In this document: piece after piece, positions 32,654-41,504 of the stretch
Numbering within the stretch: the stretch's first letter is position 1
Layout: each line of letters starts with the position of its first letter
Source of the DNA: Agromyces hippuratus
Lineage (GTDB): Bacteria; Actinomycetota; Actinomycetes; Actinomycetales; Microbacteriaceae
Direction of reading: 5' to 3'
NCBI RefSeq assembly: GCF_013410355.1
Contig: NZ_JACCFI010000001.1
Coordinates: 496,001-560,000 of the forward strand
Length of the DNA: 64,000 nucleotides
The notes under the pieces: model-generated
What the model was told of the DNA's origin: nothing
The model's input: the letters and a program-made list of their open reading frames with translations, nothing else
Database searches by the model: none
Position numbers and translations under genes: made by a program

Positions 32654-33946
32654 ATGGCCTATTACGTCGACCTGCTCTGGAACCCCGAAGATGCCTCGCA
32701 CCTCGGCCGCAAGGACCGTGCGCCCGGCCGGTACCGGGCGTACGTTCCCGATGAGCTCGGTGATGAGCTGCCCGCGATCAGCCCGGCGGCGCAGCGCGCC
32801 GCCGAGGATGCGCTGGCGGTGCTCGCACGTGCCGACGAGCGCATCGGCGAACGAGGGCGCTTCCTCAACCACCTGCTGATCCGCTCGGAGAGCATCTCGT
32901 CGTCGTGGATCGAGGGGAACAGCGTCACCCCGAAGAAGCTCGCCATCGCGGAGCTGCTCCAGCACAGCCCCACCGGACACAGCACGCGAGTCGCCGTGGA
33001 GGTCGTTGCGAACGTGCGAGCGACCGAGGCGGCGATCACGGAGCTCGGCGACTTCGACCGCGCGGTCACGACAGCCGACATCGAGCGCCTGCAGCACGTC
33101 ATCGAGCCCAGGCTCGAGCCCGGCTTGCGTACCGTGCAGAACTGGGTCGGAGGGCCCGGATGGAGCCCGCTCCGCGCAGAATTCGTACCGCCGCCCGAAA
33201 GCGAGGTGCAGCGCCTGGTCGACGACCTCGCGCGCTTCGTGACCGCGACCGAGGGGAACCCCGTCGTGCGCGCGGCGATCGCCCATGCCCAGTTCGAGAC
33301 GATCCACCCGTTCATCGACGGCAATGGCCGCACCGGCCGGGCGCTGATCCACACTGTGCTCCATCGCGCAGACGCGCTGCGGAACACGCTCATCCCCATC
33401 AGCACGGTCTTCGCCGGCGCCAAGGATCGCTACATCGCAGGGCTCACCGCCTTCCGGCAGATCCCGTCGCACCTCGACGACTGGATCATCGGCTTCGCAG
33501 AAGCGGCCGAGCTGGCGGCGGGCAATGCCGTCAGGCTCGCTGCAGACATCGCCGACCTCGACGAGAAGGTGCGAGCGGACCTGATCCGCTCCCGCGAGGT
33601 TCAGGCGATCACACCCGCGGCGCCGCGTCGTGATGCCGTGGTGCTCAAGATCCTTGACGCGTTGGCCACGGATCCGGTCCTGACCATCGAGAAGACGGCC
33701 GAGCAGCACGGGGTGTCCACGGCTGCCGCGCATCGCGCGCTGGTGCAGCTCGCCGAGGCGGGCATCCTCGGTCGCACAAAGGATCACAAGGGCAAGCTGA
33801 TCTGCTGGACGGCAGACCAGCATCTGGCGCTCGTCAGCCTGACCGAGCGCAGCAACCGGGTCGGAGCAGGCGACACCGAGCACGGCGGCCCGCGCCTCGG
33901 CCCGCCGGCACCGGCCGTCGGGCGGGTCGGCGCGCTCCGGGCATAG
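32654..33946 (+). CDS. Fic family protein with inhibitory helix and C-terminal winged HTH
   Basis: 430-residue Fic-fold protein, expected to transfer AMP from ATP to a hydroxyl group of a target protein. The N-terminal part (AYYVDLLWNPEDASH) precedes an autoinhibitory helix with SSWIEGN at about 83-89, matching [S/T]xxxE[G/N]. The catalytic motif HPFIDGNGRTGR is intact at 218-229. The C-terminal 100 residues hold a winged HTH (LTIEKTAEQHGVSTAAAHRALVQLAEAG), then a disordered tail. This layout is that of the large class of stand-alone, self-inhibited Fic proteins, not of toxin-antitoxin Fic/Phd-Doc pairs. Ribosome site GAGGAAG at 32641. Target unknown. Confidence 0.92.
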   Translation: MAYYVDLLWNPEDASHLGRKDRAPGRYRAYVPDELGDELPAISPAAQRAAEDALAVLARADERIGERGRFLNHLLIRSESISSSWIEGNSVTPKKLAIAELLQHSPTGHSTRVAVEVVANVRATEAAITELGDFDRAVTTADIERLQHVIEPRLEPGLRTVQNWVGGPGWSPLRAEFVPPPESEVQRLVDDLARFVTATEGNPVVRAAIAHAQFETIHPFIDGNGRTGRALIHTVLHRADALRNTLIPISTVFAGAKDRYIAGLTAFRQIPSHLDDWIIGFAEAAELAAGNAVRLAADIADLDEKVRADLIRSREVQAITPAAPRRDAVVLKILDALATDPVLTIEKTAEQHGVSTAAAHRALVQLAEAGILGRTKDHKGKLICWTADQHLALVSLTERSNRVGAGDTEHGGPRLGPPAPAVGRVGALRA

Positions 33947-34069
33947 GTGCTGCGGCGAGGTCTACGGCGAGAGCGGGCTTCTGTGCACCACTCCTCCTCG
34001 ACAGCGGAGGAATGCCGCCCCGCTTGCACCGAGCACTGCTGGCCGCACTTCGAGTGCTGCCGGTCGTCC

Positions 34070-34075
34070 TAGCGT
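34070..34075 (+). promoter_or_regulatory. -10 element TAGCGT of comEA, leaderless context
   Basis: TAGCGT is followed by 6 bases and the ATG at 34082; no ribosome binding site. The rest of the 135-base gap after the Fic gene shows only weak 6-base hairpins. Confidence 0.5.
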
Positions 34076-34081
34076 GCAGGC

Positions 34082-34747
34082 ATGCCCGCTCGCGACGCCG
34101 TCGATCCGTTGGCGGTGCTCGATCGCACCGCCCGCCGCGCGAGCCCACGCGTCCGGGTCGGCGTCGGGGCCGCCGTGGTGCTGTTCGTGCTCGCAGTCGC
34201 GATCGCGGCGCTCATGTCGTTCGGCGCGGGTGGGGGCGGCGAGCAGGCGCGCATCGAGGCATCTGGTGACCGAGCGGATGCCTCGGCCGACCCGTCATCG
34301 ACCTTGGGTGCGCCGTCGGTGCTCGTGCACGTGCTCGGTGCCGTCGTGCGGCCGGGGCTCGTCGAGCTCGACGCGGGTGCTCGGGTCGTCGACGCCATCG
34401 CGGCGGCAGGTGGTCTGGCACCCGATGCCGATCCGGCGGGGGTGAATCTCGCGCGTCCGCTCGTCGACGGCGAGCAGCTCGCGGTGCCGGTGGTCGGCCA
34501 GGTGCCGCCGCCTGCCGCCGAGGGTGCGTCGGTGCCCGGCACCGGCCCCGCGGATGGCCTCGTGCACCTGAACACCGCGGGCCTCACCGAGCTCGACACG
34601 CTCCCGCGGATCGGTCCGGCGCTCGCGCAACGCATCATCGACTGGCGCGACGCCAACGGCCCGTTCACGTCCACCGACCAACTGCTCGACGTCGCGGGCA
34701 TCGGCCACGCCGTGTTCGCGGGCCTCGAGCCGCTCGTGGCGCTCTGA
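34082..34747 (+). CDS. comEA: ComEA family helix-hairpin-helix DNA-binding protein
   Basis: 221-residue membrane-anchored protein that in competent bacteria binds incoming double-stranded DNA outside the membrane. One membrane segment at about 26-46, a SLBB domain (VLVHVLGAVVRPGLVELDAG, about 80-135), a Pro-rich linker, and a C-terminal HhH pair (LNTAGLTELDTLPRIGPALAQRI, FTSTDQLLDVAGIG). The comEC gene follows with no gap. Natural competence is not established for this family of bacteria, so the actual role is uncertain. Confidence 0.93.
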   Translation: MPARDAVDPLAVLDRTARRASPRVRVGVGAAVVLFVLAVAIAALMSFGAGGGGEQARIEASGDRADASADPSSTLGAPSVLVHVLGAVVRPGLVELDAGARVVDAIAAAGGLAPDADPAGVNLARPLVDGEQLAVPVVGQVPPPAAEGASVPGTGPADGLVHLNTAGLTELDTLPRIGPALAQRIIDWRDANGPFTSTDQLLDVAGIGHAVFAGLEPLVAL

Positions 34748-37120
34748 GTGCGCGACCTCCGCCTGCTCCTGCCCGCGATGTTCGCGTGGCTGGCCGGATG
34801 GTGGGCCATCGGCATCCCCGGAGGCGCCTCGGCGGCGGCGCTCGTCGCGTGGGCGCTGTGGGCGACGGCTTGCCTCGCTGCCGGTCTCGCTGTCGTTGGA
34901 GTGCTGCGTGAACGCCGTCGGCCCGCGGCGGGGGGCGATGGCGCACCGTTCGTTCGTGCGACGGCGACGGCCCTCGTCGTGCTGTCGGCCGGAGGCCTCG
35001 TGGCGAGCTCCGTGGCGCTCGGGCTCGGCGCGCGCGAGGCCTCTCCGCTCGCCGTCGCGGCCCAGGACCATCGATCACCCGAGGTCACGATCGAGCTCAC
35101 CGGCGCCCCGCGGGCGATGCGCTCGAACTGGTTCGCCGAGGGCGAGGCTCCGCTGCTCCGGGTCGAGGGCAGGCTCGTCGTCATCGACGACGCCGCGGCG
35201 CACGCGGTACCGGTGACGACGGCGCTGTCGCTGCCCGCGGGTGAACTGCAGCTCGGCGCCCGGGTCACGTTCTCGGCACGCGTGACGGCATTGCCGGCCG
35301 AGGAGGGGGCGGCGTTCCGATTGGCGCCCGTGGGGGACATCCGCTCGGTGTTCCCGCCGCCGCCGTGGCTCGCCTGGACCGTCGGCCTGCGCACCGGCTT
35401 CGCCGAGGCCGCGGGCGCGCTCGACGGCGACGGCGGAGCACTCGTACCCGGGCTCGCGATCGGCGACACGAGCGCCGTCGACGAGGGCCTCGACTCGGCC
35501 ATGAAGGCGTCGTCGCTGAGCCATCTGACGGCGGTCTCGGGGGCGAACTGCGCCATCGTGACCGCGGCGGCATTCGCCCTCGCCGCGCTGCTCGGCCTGC
35601 CTCGGCTGTTGCGTGTCATCGTCGCTCTCGCGGCCCTCGCCGGGTTCGTGGTGCTGGTCACCCCCGAGGCGAGCGTCGTTCGAGCAGCGACGATGGCTGT
35701 GGTCGTTCTCGTGGCCGTCGCGGCCGGACGCCCGGGTGGCGGCACTGCCGCGCTCTCGCTCGCGGTCGTCGTGCTGCTGGTCGCCGACCCGTGGTACGCC
35801 CGCGACTACGGGTTCGCACTGTCGGTGTTCGCGACGGCAGGGCTCCTGTTGCTCGCCCGGCCGCTCACCGTTGCACTCGCACGCTGGATGCCGCTGCCCG
35901 TCGCGGCCGTCATCGGCGTGCCGCTCGCCGCTCAGCTGGCCTGCCAACCGGTGCTCGTGATGCTCGACCCGGCGCTCGCCCTCTACGGCGTGCCGGCGAA
36001 CCTGCTCGCGGCGCCGGCGGCGCCCGTCGGCACAGTGGTCGGCCTCATCGGCTGCCTGCTCCTGCCGGTGCTGCCCTCGGTCGGGTTCGCGTGCCTGCAG
36101 CTCGCGTGGTTGCCCGCCTCGTGGATCGCGTTGCTCGCTCGGGCCTCATCGGCCATGCCCGCTGCCCGCCTCGAATGGCTGCCGGATGCCCCGGGCGCGC
36201 TGCTCCTCGCGGCGTGCACGGCGATCGCGCTCTGGCTGCTCCTGGGGTCGCGGCGCCGGCGGCGAGTGCGTGGTGTCGCGGCCGCCGTGCTCATCGTGGC
36301 GATCGCCGTGCCGGTCGGACTCTTCGCGGGACGGCCGCTCATCGGTGCGGCGACGCGGCCCGCGGACTGGGATGTCGCCGCGTGCGACATCGGGCAGGGC
36401 GATGCGGTCCTCCTCCGCTCGGCCGAGGCGACGGCGCTGATCGACACCGGGCCGGATCCTGCCGCCCTCTCGCGCTGCCTGGCGTTGCTCGGCATCAGGC
36501 GTATCGACCTGCTCGTGCTGACGCACTGGGACGCCGACCATGTCGGGGGAGTGCCGGCGGTCGCCGGCCTCGTCGACACGGTGCTGCACGGGCCGCTCGA
36601 TGGCGACCGATCGACGCGTGCGCTGGATCCGCTCGTCGCGGCGGGCGCTGAGCCCGTCGAGGTCGTCGCCGGCTTCGGTGGCACCCTCGCAGATGCGCGC
36701 TGGCGCGTGGTCTGGCCTCGGCCCGACGCACCGCCCGGCAACGACGCCAGCGTGGTGCTCGACGTCTCGACACCCGAGTACCGTGGCCTCTTCCTCGGCG
36801 ACCTCGGTGAGGAGGCGCAGGCCCGGATGCTGCGGTCCGTGACGCTCGGCCCGGTCGATCTCGTGAAGGTCGCGCACCACGGCTCGGCCGACCAGAGCGA
36901 GCGCCTCTACGACGAGCTCGGCGCGACCGTCGGCGTCATCGGAGTGGGCACCGACAACGGCTACGGCCACCCGACCGACCGCCTCCTCGACCTGCTGCGT
37001 GCGAACGGCACGGCAGCGGTGCGCACCGACCGGTCGGGCACCGCGCTGCTGACGGCCGACGGCGACGGCTTCGGTCTCTGGACCGAGCGTGACTCCGCCG
37101 GTGTCTCCGGCGGCCCGTAG
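34748..37120 (+). CDS. comEC: ComEC/Rec2 family DNA uptake channel protein
   Basis: 790-residue membrane protein expected to pass single-stranded DNA across the membrane. Domain order: N-terminal membrane segments, an extracellular OB-type region (DUF4131-like), the Competence domain with many membrane helices (HLTAVSGANCAIVTAAAFAL is its signature, about 258-277), and a C-terminal metallo-beta-lactamase domain with LVLTHWDADHVGG and VKVAHHGSADQS. GTG at 34748 directly follows the comEA TGA. The stop overlaps a TAGACT that may serve the next gene. Confidence 0.95.
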   Translation: MRDLRLLLPAMFAWLAGWWAIGIPGGASAAALVAWALWATACLAAGLAVVGVLRERRRPAAGGDGAPFVRATATALVVLSAGGLVASSVALGLGAREASPLAVAAQDHRSPEVTIELTGAPRAMRSNWFAEGEAPLLRVEGRLVVIDDAAAHAVPVTTALSLPAGELQLGARVTFSARVTALPAEEGAAFRLAPVGDIRSVFPPPPWLAWTVGLRTGFAEAAGALDGDGGALVPGLAIGDTSAVDEGLDSAMKASSLSHLTAVSGANCAIVTAAAFALAALLGLPRLLRVIVALAALAGFVVLVTPEASVVRAATMAVVVLVAVAAGRPGGGTAALSLAVVVLLVADPWYARDYGFALSVFATAGLLLLARPLTVALARWMPLPVAAVIGVPLAAQLACQPVLVMLDPALALYGVPANLLAAPAAPVGTVVGLIGCLLLPVLPSVGFACLQLAWLPASWIALLARASSAMPAARLEWLPDAPGALLLAACTAIALWLLLGSRRRRRVRGVAAAVLIVAIAVPVGLFAGRPLIGAATRPADWDVAACDIGQGDAVLLRSAEATALIDTGPDPAALSRCLALLGIRRIDLLVLTHWDADHVGGVPAVAGLVDTVLHGPLDGDRSTRALDPLVAAGAEPVEVVAGFGGTLADARWRVVWPRPDAPPGNDASVVLDVSTPEYRGLFLGDLGEEAQARMLRSVTLGPVDLVKVAHHGSADQSERLYDELGATVGVIGVGTDNGYGHPTDRLLDLLRANGTAAVRTDRSGTALLTADGDGFGLWTERDSAGVSGGP

Positions 37121-37123
37121 ACT
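37118..37123 (+). promoter_or_regulatory. possible -10 element TAGACT of holA
   Basis: Overlaps the comEC stop and lies 23 bases before the holA GTG, leaving room for the ribosome binding site GGGAGG at 37138. Confidence 0.4.
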
Positions 37124-37146
37124 CGTTGTGACGAACGGGAGGTGCG

Positions 37147-38184
37147 GTGGCATCGCGCACAGGCGCATCGCGCTCAGGGGCATCGCCCAAGACGAAGGCG
37201 GCGATCCCGCAACTCGCATGGCACGCGATACGGCCGGCACCGGTGGTGCTCGTGACGGGTGCCGAAGATGTGCTCGCCGAGCGATCGATCACGATGCTGC
37301 GCGACTTCCTCCGCGCCGAAGACCCCGCGCTCGAGGTGAGCGATCTCGAAGCCGACGGCTATCGGCGCGGCGAGCTCATGACGCTGGCGAGTCCGTCGTT
37401 GTTCGGCGAGCCGCGGCTCATCCGGGTCAGCGGCGTCGAGCGCGCGAGCGACGACTTCCTGCTCGACGCGCTCGACTATCTCGGGCAGACGGCCGAGTCC
37501 ACGACCCTCGTGCTCCGCCACCGCAACGGCGTGCGCGGCAAGAAGCTGCTCGACGCGATTCGCGCCGGCGGCGGGAGCGGCATCGAGATCGTCTGCGCCG
37601 AACTCAAGAAAGACGCAGAGAAGCAGGACTTCGCGGCCGCCGAGTTCCGCGCGGCGGGCCGCAAGATCAGCCCCGGCGCATTGCGCGCTCTCGTCGGCGC
37701 ATTCAGCGACGATCTCCGTGAGCTCTCGGCCGCGTGCCGGCAACTGCTCGCCGATGCGCCATCCGACATCACCGAAGCCGTCGTCGCGCGCTATTACGGC
37801 GGCCGCGTCGAGACCAACGCATTCGCGGTGGCCGACGCCGCGATCGCCGGCCGGCACGGTGAGGCCCTCATCGCACTCCGGCACGCGCTCGACAGCGGTG
37901 CCGACCCCGTGCCCATGGTCGCGGCGTTCGCGATGAAGGTGCGCACGATGGCCAAGGTGTCGGGCACCCGAGGTGGCGGCCCGCAACTCGCCGGCTCGCT
38001 CGGCCTGGCACCGTGGCAGGTCGATCGCGCGCGGCGCGATCTCGCCGGCTGGACCGATGAAGGTCTCGGCCGGGCGATCGAAGCGCTCGCAGCGACGGAT
38101 GCCGCGGTCAAGGGCGCCGAACGCGATCCGGTGTTCGCGCTCGAACGGCTCGTCGGCGTCATCGCCTCCCGCGGCCGCGCCTGA
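37147..38184 (+). CDS. holA: DNA polymerase III subunit delta
   Basis: Clamp-loader subunit that opens the sliding clamp. 345 residues: N-terminal domain beginning PVVLVTGAEDVLAERSI, which includes the clamp-contacting part, and a C-terminal collar domain ending LERLVGVIASRGRA. A 20-residue Ser/Lys/Ala-rich extension precedes the conserved part. The GTG at 37147 has GGGAGG upstream. The comEC-holA-rpsT order is conserved in Gram-positive bacteria. Confidence 0.95.
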   Translation: MASRTGASRSGASPKTKAAIPQLAWHAIRPAPVVLVTGAEDVLAERSITMLRDFLRAEDPALEVSDLEADGYRRGELMTLASPSLFGEPRLIRVSGVERASDDFLLDALDYLGQTAESTTLVLRHRNGVRGKKLLDAIRAGGGSGIEIVCAELKKDAEKQDFAAAEFRAAGRKISPGALRALVGAFSDDLRELSAACRQLLADAPSDITEAVVARYYGGRVETNAFAVADAAIAGRHGEALIALRHALDSGADPVPMVAAFAMKVRTMAKVSGTRGGGPQLAGSLGLAPWQVDRARRDLAGWTDEGLGRAIEALAATDAAVKGAERDPVFALERLVGVIASRGRA

Positions 38185-38284
38185 CGAACGCGCCGTTCGA
38201 GCGACCGCTCCTCCTGCGCACGGCTCCTACCTCGGTGCGCGAGTTCGTGGCGTCGTGCACGCGTCGATGGATGACCCCGGGCAT

Positions 38285-38322
38285 GATGAAGGCCCCGACA
38301 CATCCGTGCCGGGGCCTTCATC
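38285..38322. terminator. bidirectional terminator between holA and rpsT
   Basis: 13-base perfect stem (GATGAAGGCCCCG and complement) with a 12-base loop, placed between two convergent genes, 15 bases from the rpsT stop. Confidence 0.85.
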
Positions 38323-38337
38323 GAGTGCGTGTTCGCG

Positions 38338-38598
38338 TCAGAGCGCTGCGACCTGCTTCGCGAGAGCCGACTTGCGGTTCGCGGCCTGGTTCTTGTGGAT
38401 GACGCCCTTGCTCGAAGCCTTGTCGAGCTTGCGCGTCGCGGCACGGAGGGCGGTCGTCGCCTTCTCCTTGTCGCCCGTGGAGATCGCGTCCTTCGCAGTG
38501 CGGATGACGGTCTTCAGCTCGCTCTTGACGGCCTTGTTGCGCTCCTGCGCCTTGAGGTTCGTGCGGTTGCGCTTGATCTGCGACTTGATGTTTGCCAC
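38338..38598 (-). CDS. rpsT: 30S ribosomal protein S20
   Basis: 86-residue, Lys/Arg-rich helical protein that binds 16S rRNA. MANIKSQIKRNRTN and the ALRAATRKLDKASSKGVIHKN block are typical of S20. It is transcribed against holA and followed by a strong hairpin. Confidence 0.99.
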   Translation of the reverse strand: MANIKSQIKRNRTNLKAQERNKAVKSELKTVIRTAKDAISTGDKEKATTALRAATRKLDKASSKGVIHKNQAANRKSALAKQVAAL

Positions 38599-38716
38599 GT
38601 GGAGTTCGTCTTTCGTTCTTGTGCGGGTACCGGATGTGCCGGGAAAGGTAGAGGGGCCTCACCGGCGAATCGTGCGGGGTGGGACCCACACGCAAGCCAA
38701 CAGGCAACGATACCAG

Positions 38717-39562
38717 CTATGCGGGTGCGTCACCAACGTTCGCGCCTGCGAGTTGCCCGGGGAAACTCGCAGGCCCTTCTTGCGGCGTGCCGGCTGAGCT
38801 CCGACGTCGACGCTCGGCGGCGGCGCGGCGATCGAGTTCCGCGACGGCACCGAGCACGATCGCAGCGAAGTCGTCGGGTCGGATCAGGCTCACGAGGTGC
38901 GTTGCGCCGGGAATGATGGCGAGGTGCCCGTCGCGGGTGGCGCGCAGCATCCGGCGCTCCTCGAAGCGGAAGTGGTCGAAACGCCCGTTCACGAGCCAGA
39001 CGGGCAGGTCGATCGCCGCGAGGGATCCGACGGGGTCGAGCTCGCCGACGGCCTCGAGGGCGGGCGCCATGACGTCGAGGGCGACGCCGCCCGCGAGCAC
39101 GTCGTCGACGGCCTCGGGGGAGAGGAAGAGCCGGGCCATGGCGTCGTTGAGACCCCGCCCGCGGTCGGGCATCCGCCCGATGAGTGCCGAGAGCCGTCGG
39201 TACCCGCCGAGCGGCGCGCCCCGCGGCCGCGTGCTGCACGACGCCGCCACGAGCCCGTCGAGCCGATCGGGGTTTCGCGCAGCGAACTCGATCCCGAGGT
39301 AGCCGCCGAGGCTCAGTCCGACGAGCAGTCGCGGTGTCGAATGATCGGCGGCCTCGTCTGCACCGGCAGCAGGGTTCAGGGCGGCGTCGATCGTCTGCAG
39401 CGCCGCCTCGACTGAGAACGGCTCGCCGATGCGGCTGCCGTGTCCGGGCAGGTCGATGGCGACGACGTCGAGATCGTGCGCTCCGAGGAGCTCCAACTGC
39501 CTGCGCCACATCGACGATGAGGTGCGGAGTCCGTGCACGAGCACGACGCGGGCGCGAGGCAT
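38717..39562 (-). CDS. alpha/beta fold hydrolase
   Basis: 281-residue hydrolase of unknown substrate. The oxyanion region is VVLVHGLRTSSSMW, the nucleophile elbow LVGLSLGGYLG (Ser about residue 85), a likely acid is in VNGRFDHFRFEE, and the catalytic His in PGATHLVSL (about 225). A cap of about 60 residues lies between. The C-terminal 45 residues are Arg/Ala-rich and probably disordered. It lies 3 bases downstream of the response regulator gene and is probably in the same transcript. Confidence 0.85.
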   Translation of the reverse strand: MPRARVVLVHGLRTSSSMWRRQLELLGAHDLDVVAIDLPGHGSRIGEPFSVEAALQTIDAALNPAAGADEAADHSTPRLLVGLSLGGYLGIEFAARNPDRLDGLVAASCSTRPRGAPLGGYRRLSALIGRMPDRGRGLNDAMARLFLSPEAVDDVLAGGVALDVMAPALEAVGELDPVGSLAAIDLPVWLVNGRFDHFRFEERRMLRATRDGHLAIIPGATHLVSLIRPDDFAAIVLGAVAELDRRAAAERRRRSSAGTPQEGPASFPGQLAGANVGDAPA

Positions 39563-39565
39563 CCG

Positions 39566-40189
39566 TCAGCCCGCCCTGATCGCACCCAGTTCGCGTGCCC
39601 TGGCGACCGCGGCGGTGCGCGAACCGACCCCGAGCTTCGTGAAGATGTGCACGAGGTGCGACTTCACGGTCGCTTCGCTGAGGAAGAGGGCGCGGCCGAT
39701 CTCGCGATTGGTGCGGCCCTCGGCGACGAGCGAGAGCACCTCGGCCTCGCGAACCGTCAGGCGTTCACCGCTCGCGAGCGAGGCGTCGAGTCGCGACGAG
39801 ACCCCGGGTGCGAGCGCGGCGTCGCCGACCGCCGCGGCGTGCACGGCCGCGATGAGCTCGGCCGGCGGGGCATCCTTCAGCAGGTAGCCGCTCGCCCCGG
39901 CCTCGATCGCGCCCAGGATGTCGGCGTCGGTGTCGTAGTTCGTCAGCACGAGCACGCGCGGCGAGCCCTGCTGCGAGCGGATGCGGCGGGTCGCCTCGGC
40001 GCCCTGCATCGCGCCGGGGTACTGCAGGTCCATGAGCACGAGGTCGACAGCGGATGCCTCGGCCAGCAGCACTGCGTCTTCAGCCGTCGTCGCCTCGCCC
40101 ACGACCTCGAGATCGGGTTCGCTCTCGAGCATCGCGCGGATGCCGGCGCGCACGACGGGATGGTCGTCGCTGAGGAGGATGCGGATCAT
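39566..40189 (-). CDS. NarL/FixJ family response regulator
   Basis: 207-residue DNA-binding regulator. Receiver domain (1-120) with acidic pair SDDHP, phosphoacceptor Asp in VDLVLMDLQYPG and Lys in LLKDAPP; LuxR-type HTH at about 140-200 (LTVREAEVLSLVAEGRTNREI, SEATVKSHLVHIFTKLGV). The ATG at 40189 overlaps the kinase stop (ATGA), so the two are coupled; the longer open frame is a shadow of the kinase gene. Target genes unknown. Confidence 0.95.
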   Translation of the reverse strand: MIRILLSDDHPVVRAGIRAMLESEPDLEVVGEATTAEDAVLLAEASAVDLVLMDLQYPGAMQGAEATRRIRSQQGSPRVLVLTNYDTDADILGAIEAGASGYLLKDAPPAELIAAVHAAAVGDAALAPGVSSRLDASLASGERLTVREAEVLSLVAEGRTNREIGRALFLSEATVKSHLVHIFTKLGVGSRTAAVARARELGAIRAG

Positions 40190-41424
40190 GGCTTCACCAC
40201 CGGGATGCGAACGGAGATCGCCGTGCCGTCGCCGGGGGCGGACTCGATATCGACGCTGCCGCCGAGGGCCGCGGCGCGCTGGCGGATGGCGCGGAGGCCG
40301 AATCCGCCGGCCGCGGTGTCGCCGGGCCCGTCGTCGACGCGGTCCGCCTCGGCAGTGCGGAATCCGACCCCGTCGTCGACGACGTCGAGTGCGATCTCGT
40401 CGCCGAGGTAGCTGAGCGTGACCGAGGCGTGCGCCGCGCTCGCGTGCTGCAGCACGTTCGCGAGGGACCCTTGCGCGATGCGGAGCAGCGCCGCGTCGGC
40501 CGCCATCGAGAGCATCACGGGGTCGCCGCTCGTGGAGAACTCGACTCTGAGCGGCGTGCCGGACTGCATCGACTGCTCGGTCGTCGACTCGGTCAGGCGC
40601 CGAAGCGCCGACGGCAGGGTCTGGGCGTCGAGTGAGGGCGGCGCGAGTTCGCGGATGAACCTGCGCGTCTCGCCGAGGTTCTGAGCGGCGGTCTCGCGTG
40701 CGAGCTGCAGTTTCTGCTGCGTCGGCTCGTCGGCGACATCGCGCTCGGCGGCGTGCAGCAGCATCTGGATGCTCGAGAGTCCCTGGGCGACGGTGTCGTG
40801 GATCTCCTTCGCGAGGCGCTCGCGCTCGGCGAGGGTTCCCGCCTCCCGGCTCGCGGCCGCGAGCTCTTCGCGCGTCGCCATGAGGTCGAGGATCAGCGCC
40901 TGGCGCTCCTGCGTCTCCTGCGCCATGGCGCGATAGCCGAGGCCGATCACGATCGCGACGCCCGCGCTGATCAGCGGGCCGAGGATCGAGCCGACCTCGA
41001 ATCCGAGGTGCGACGCCGTGCCCCACACCGACAGGCCGAAGGTCACGACGACGAGCGGCACCGCGATCGGTGCCGCGAGCACATGCAACTCGAGGAAGAA
41101 GAGCGGGAATGCGAGGAACGCCGCGTCGGGGGTCATGGCCGACATGCCGACCCACAGCACGAGGAGGCTGACGAGCCAGATCACCCGCGCCCAGGTGGGC
41201 AGGTTGCGGTGCGCAGCCGCGATCCCAGCGCCGTAGCAGGCGAGGAATGCGACGGCGAGCACCGTGAGCCCGATCTCATGGGGCGCGTCGTCGAGCAGCG
41301 CGCGCACGACCACGAAGAGCGTGAGGCCGATGACGAGCACGTGCAGGCCGAGTCGCAGCGCTGTGAAGACCGGCCGCAGGGCCGATGGAGCGACGCGTTC
41401 GCTCGGGATCTCGATGACCGCCAT
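40186..41424 (-). CDS. sensor histidine kinase (HisKA_3 type)
   Basis: 412-residue membrane kinase. Six hydrophobic segments in the first ~175 residues with very short outside loops suggest it senses a membrane or intracellular cue. Phosphoacceptor His in LAKEIHDTVAQGLSS; HATPase_c with DVVDDGVGF and GGFGLRAIRQRAAALGG. I chose the ATG at 41424, because TACGCT lies 9 bases before it; an ATG 13 codons upstream lacks support. Confidence 0.92.
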   Translation of the reverse strand: MAVIEIPSERVAPSALRPVFTALRLGLHVLVIGLTLFVVVRALLDDAPHEIGLTVLAVAFLACYGAGIAAAHRNLPTWARVIWLVSLLVLWVGMSAMTPDAAFLAFPLFFLELHVLAAPIAVPLVVVTFGLSVWGTASHLGFEVGSILGPLISAGVAIVIGLGYRAMAQETQERQALILDLMATREELAAASREAGTLAERERLAKEIHDTVAQGLSSIQMLLHAAERDVADEPTQQKLQLARETAAQNLGETRRFIRELAPPSLDAQTLPSALRRLTESTTEQSMQSGTPLRVEFSTSGDPVMLSMAADAALLRIAQGSLANVLQHASAAHASVTLSYLGDEIALDVVDDGVGFRTAEADRVDDGPGDTAAGGFGLRAIRQRAAALGGSVDIESAPGDGTAISVRIPVVKP

Positions 41425-41433
41425 GATGCTCTG

Positions 41434-41439
41434 AGCGTA
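41434..41439 (-). promoter_or_regulatory. -10 element TACGCT of the kinase gene, leaderless context
   Basis: On the minus strand TACGCT is followed by 9 bases and the ATG at 41424, without a ribosome binding site. Confidence 0.5.
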
Positions 41440-41504
41440 GCCCGGGGGCGCGCCACGAGGCATCCGTCGAAAGTCTGAAGCGAAGTCATGGGAGAATCGA
41501 CAGG

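Noticed and set aside
40190..41155. Extension of the response regulator frame to 529 residues
   Set aside because: The upstream part is an antisense-free shadow of the kinase gene in another frame; the ATG at 40189 starts the receiver domain exactly.
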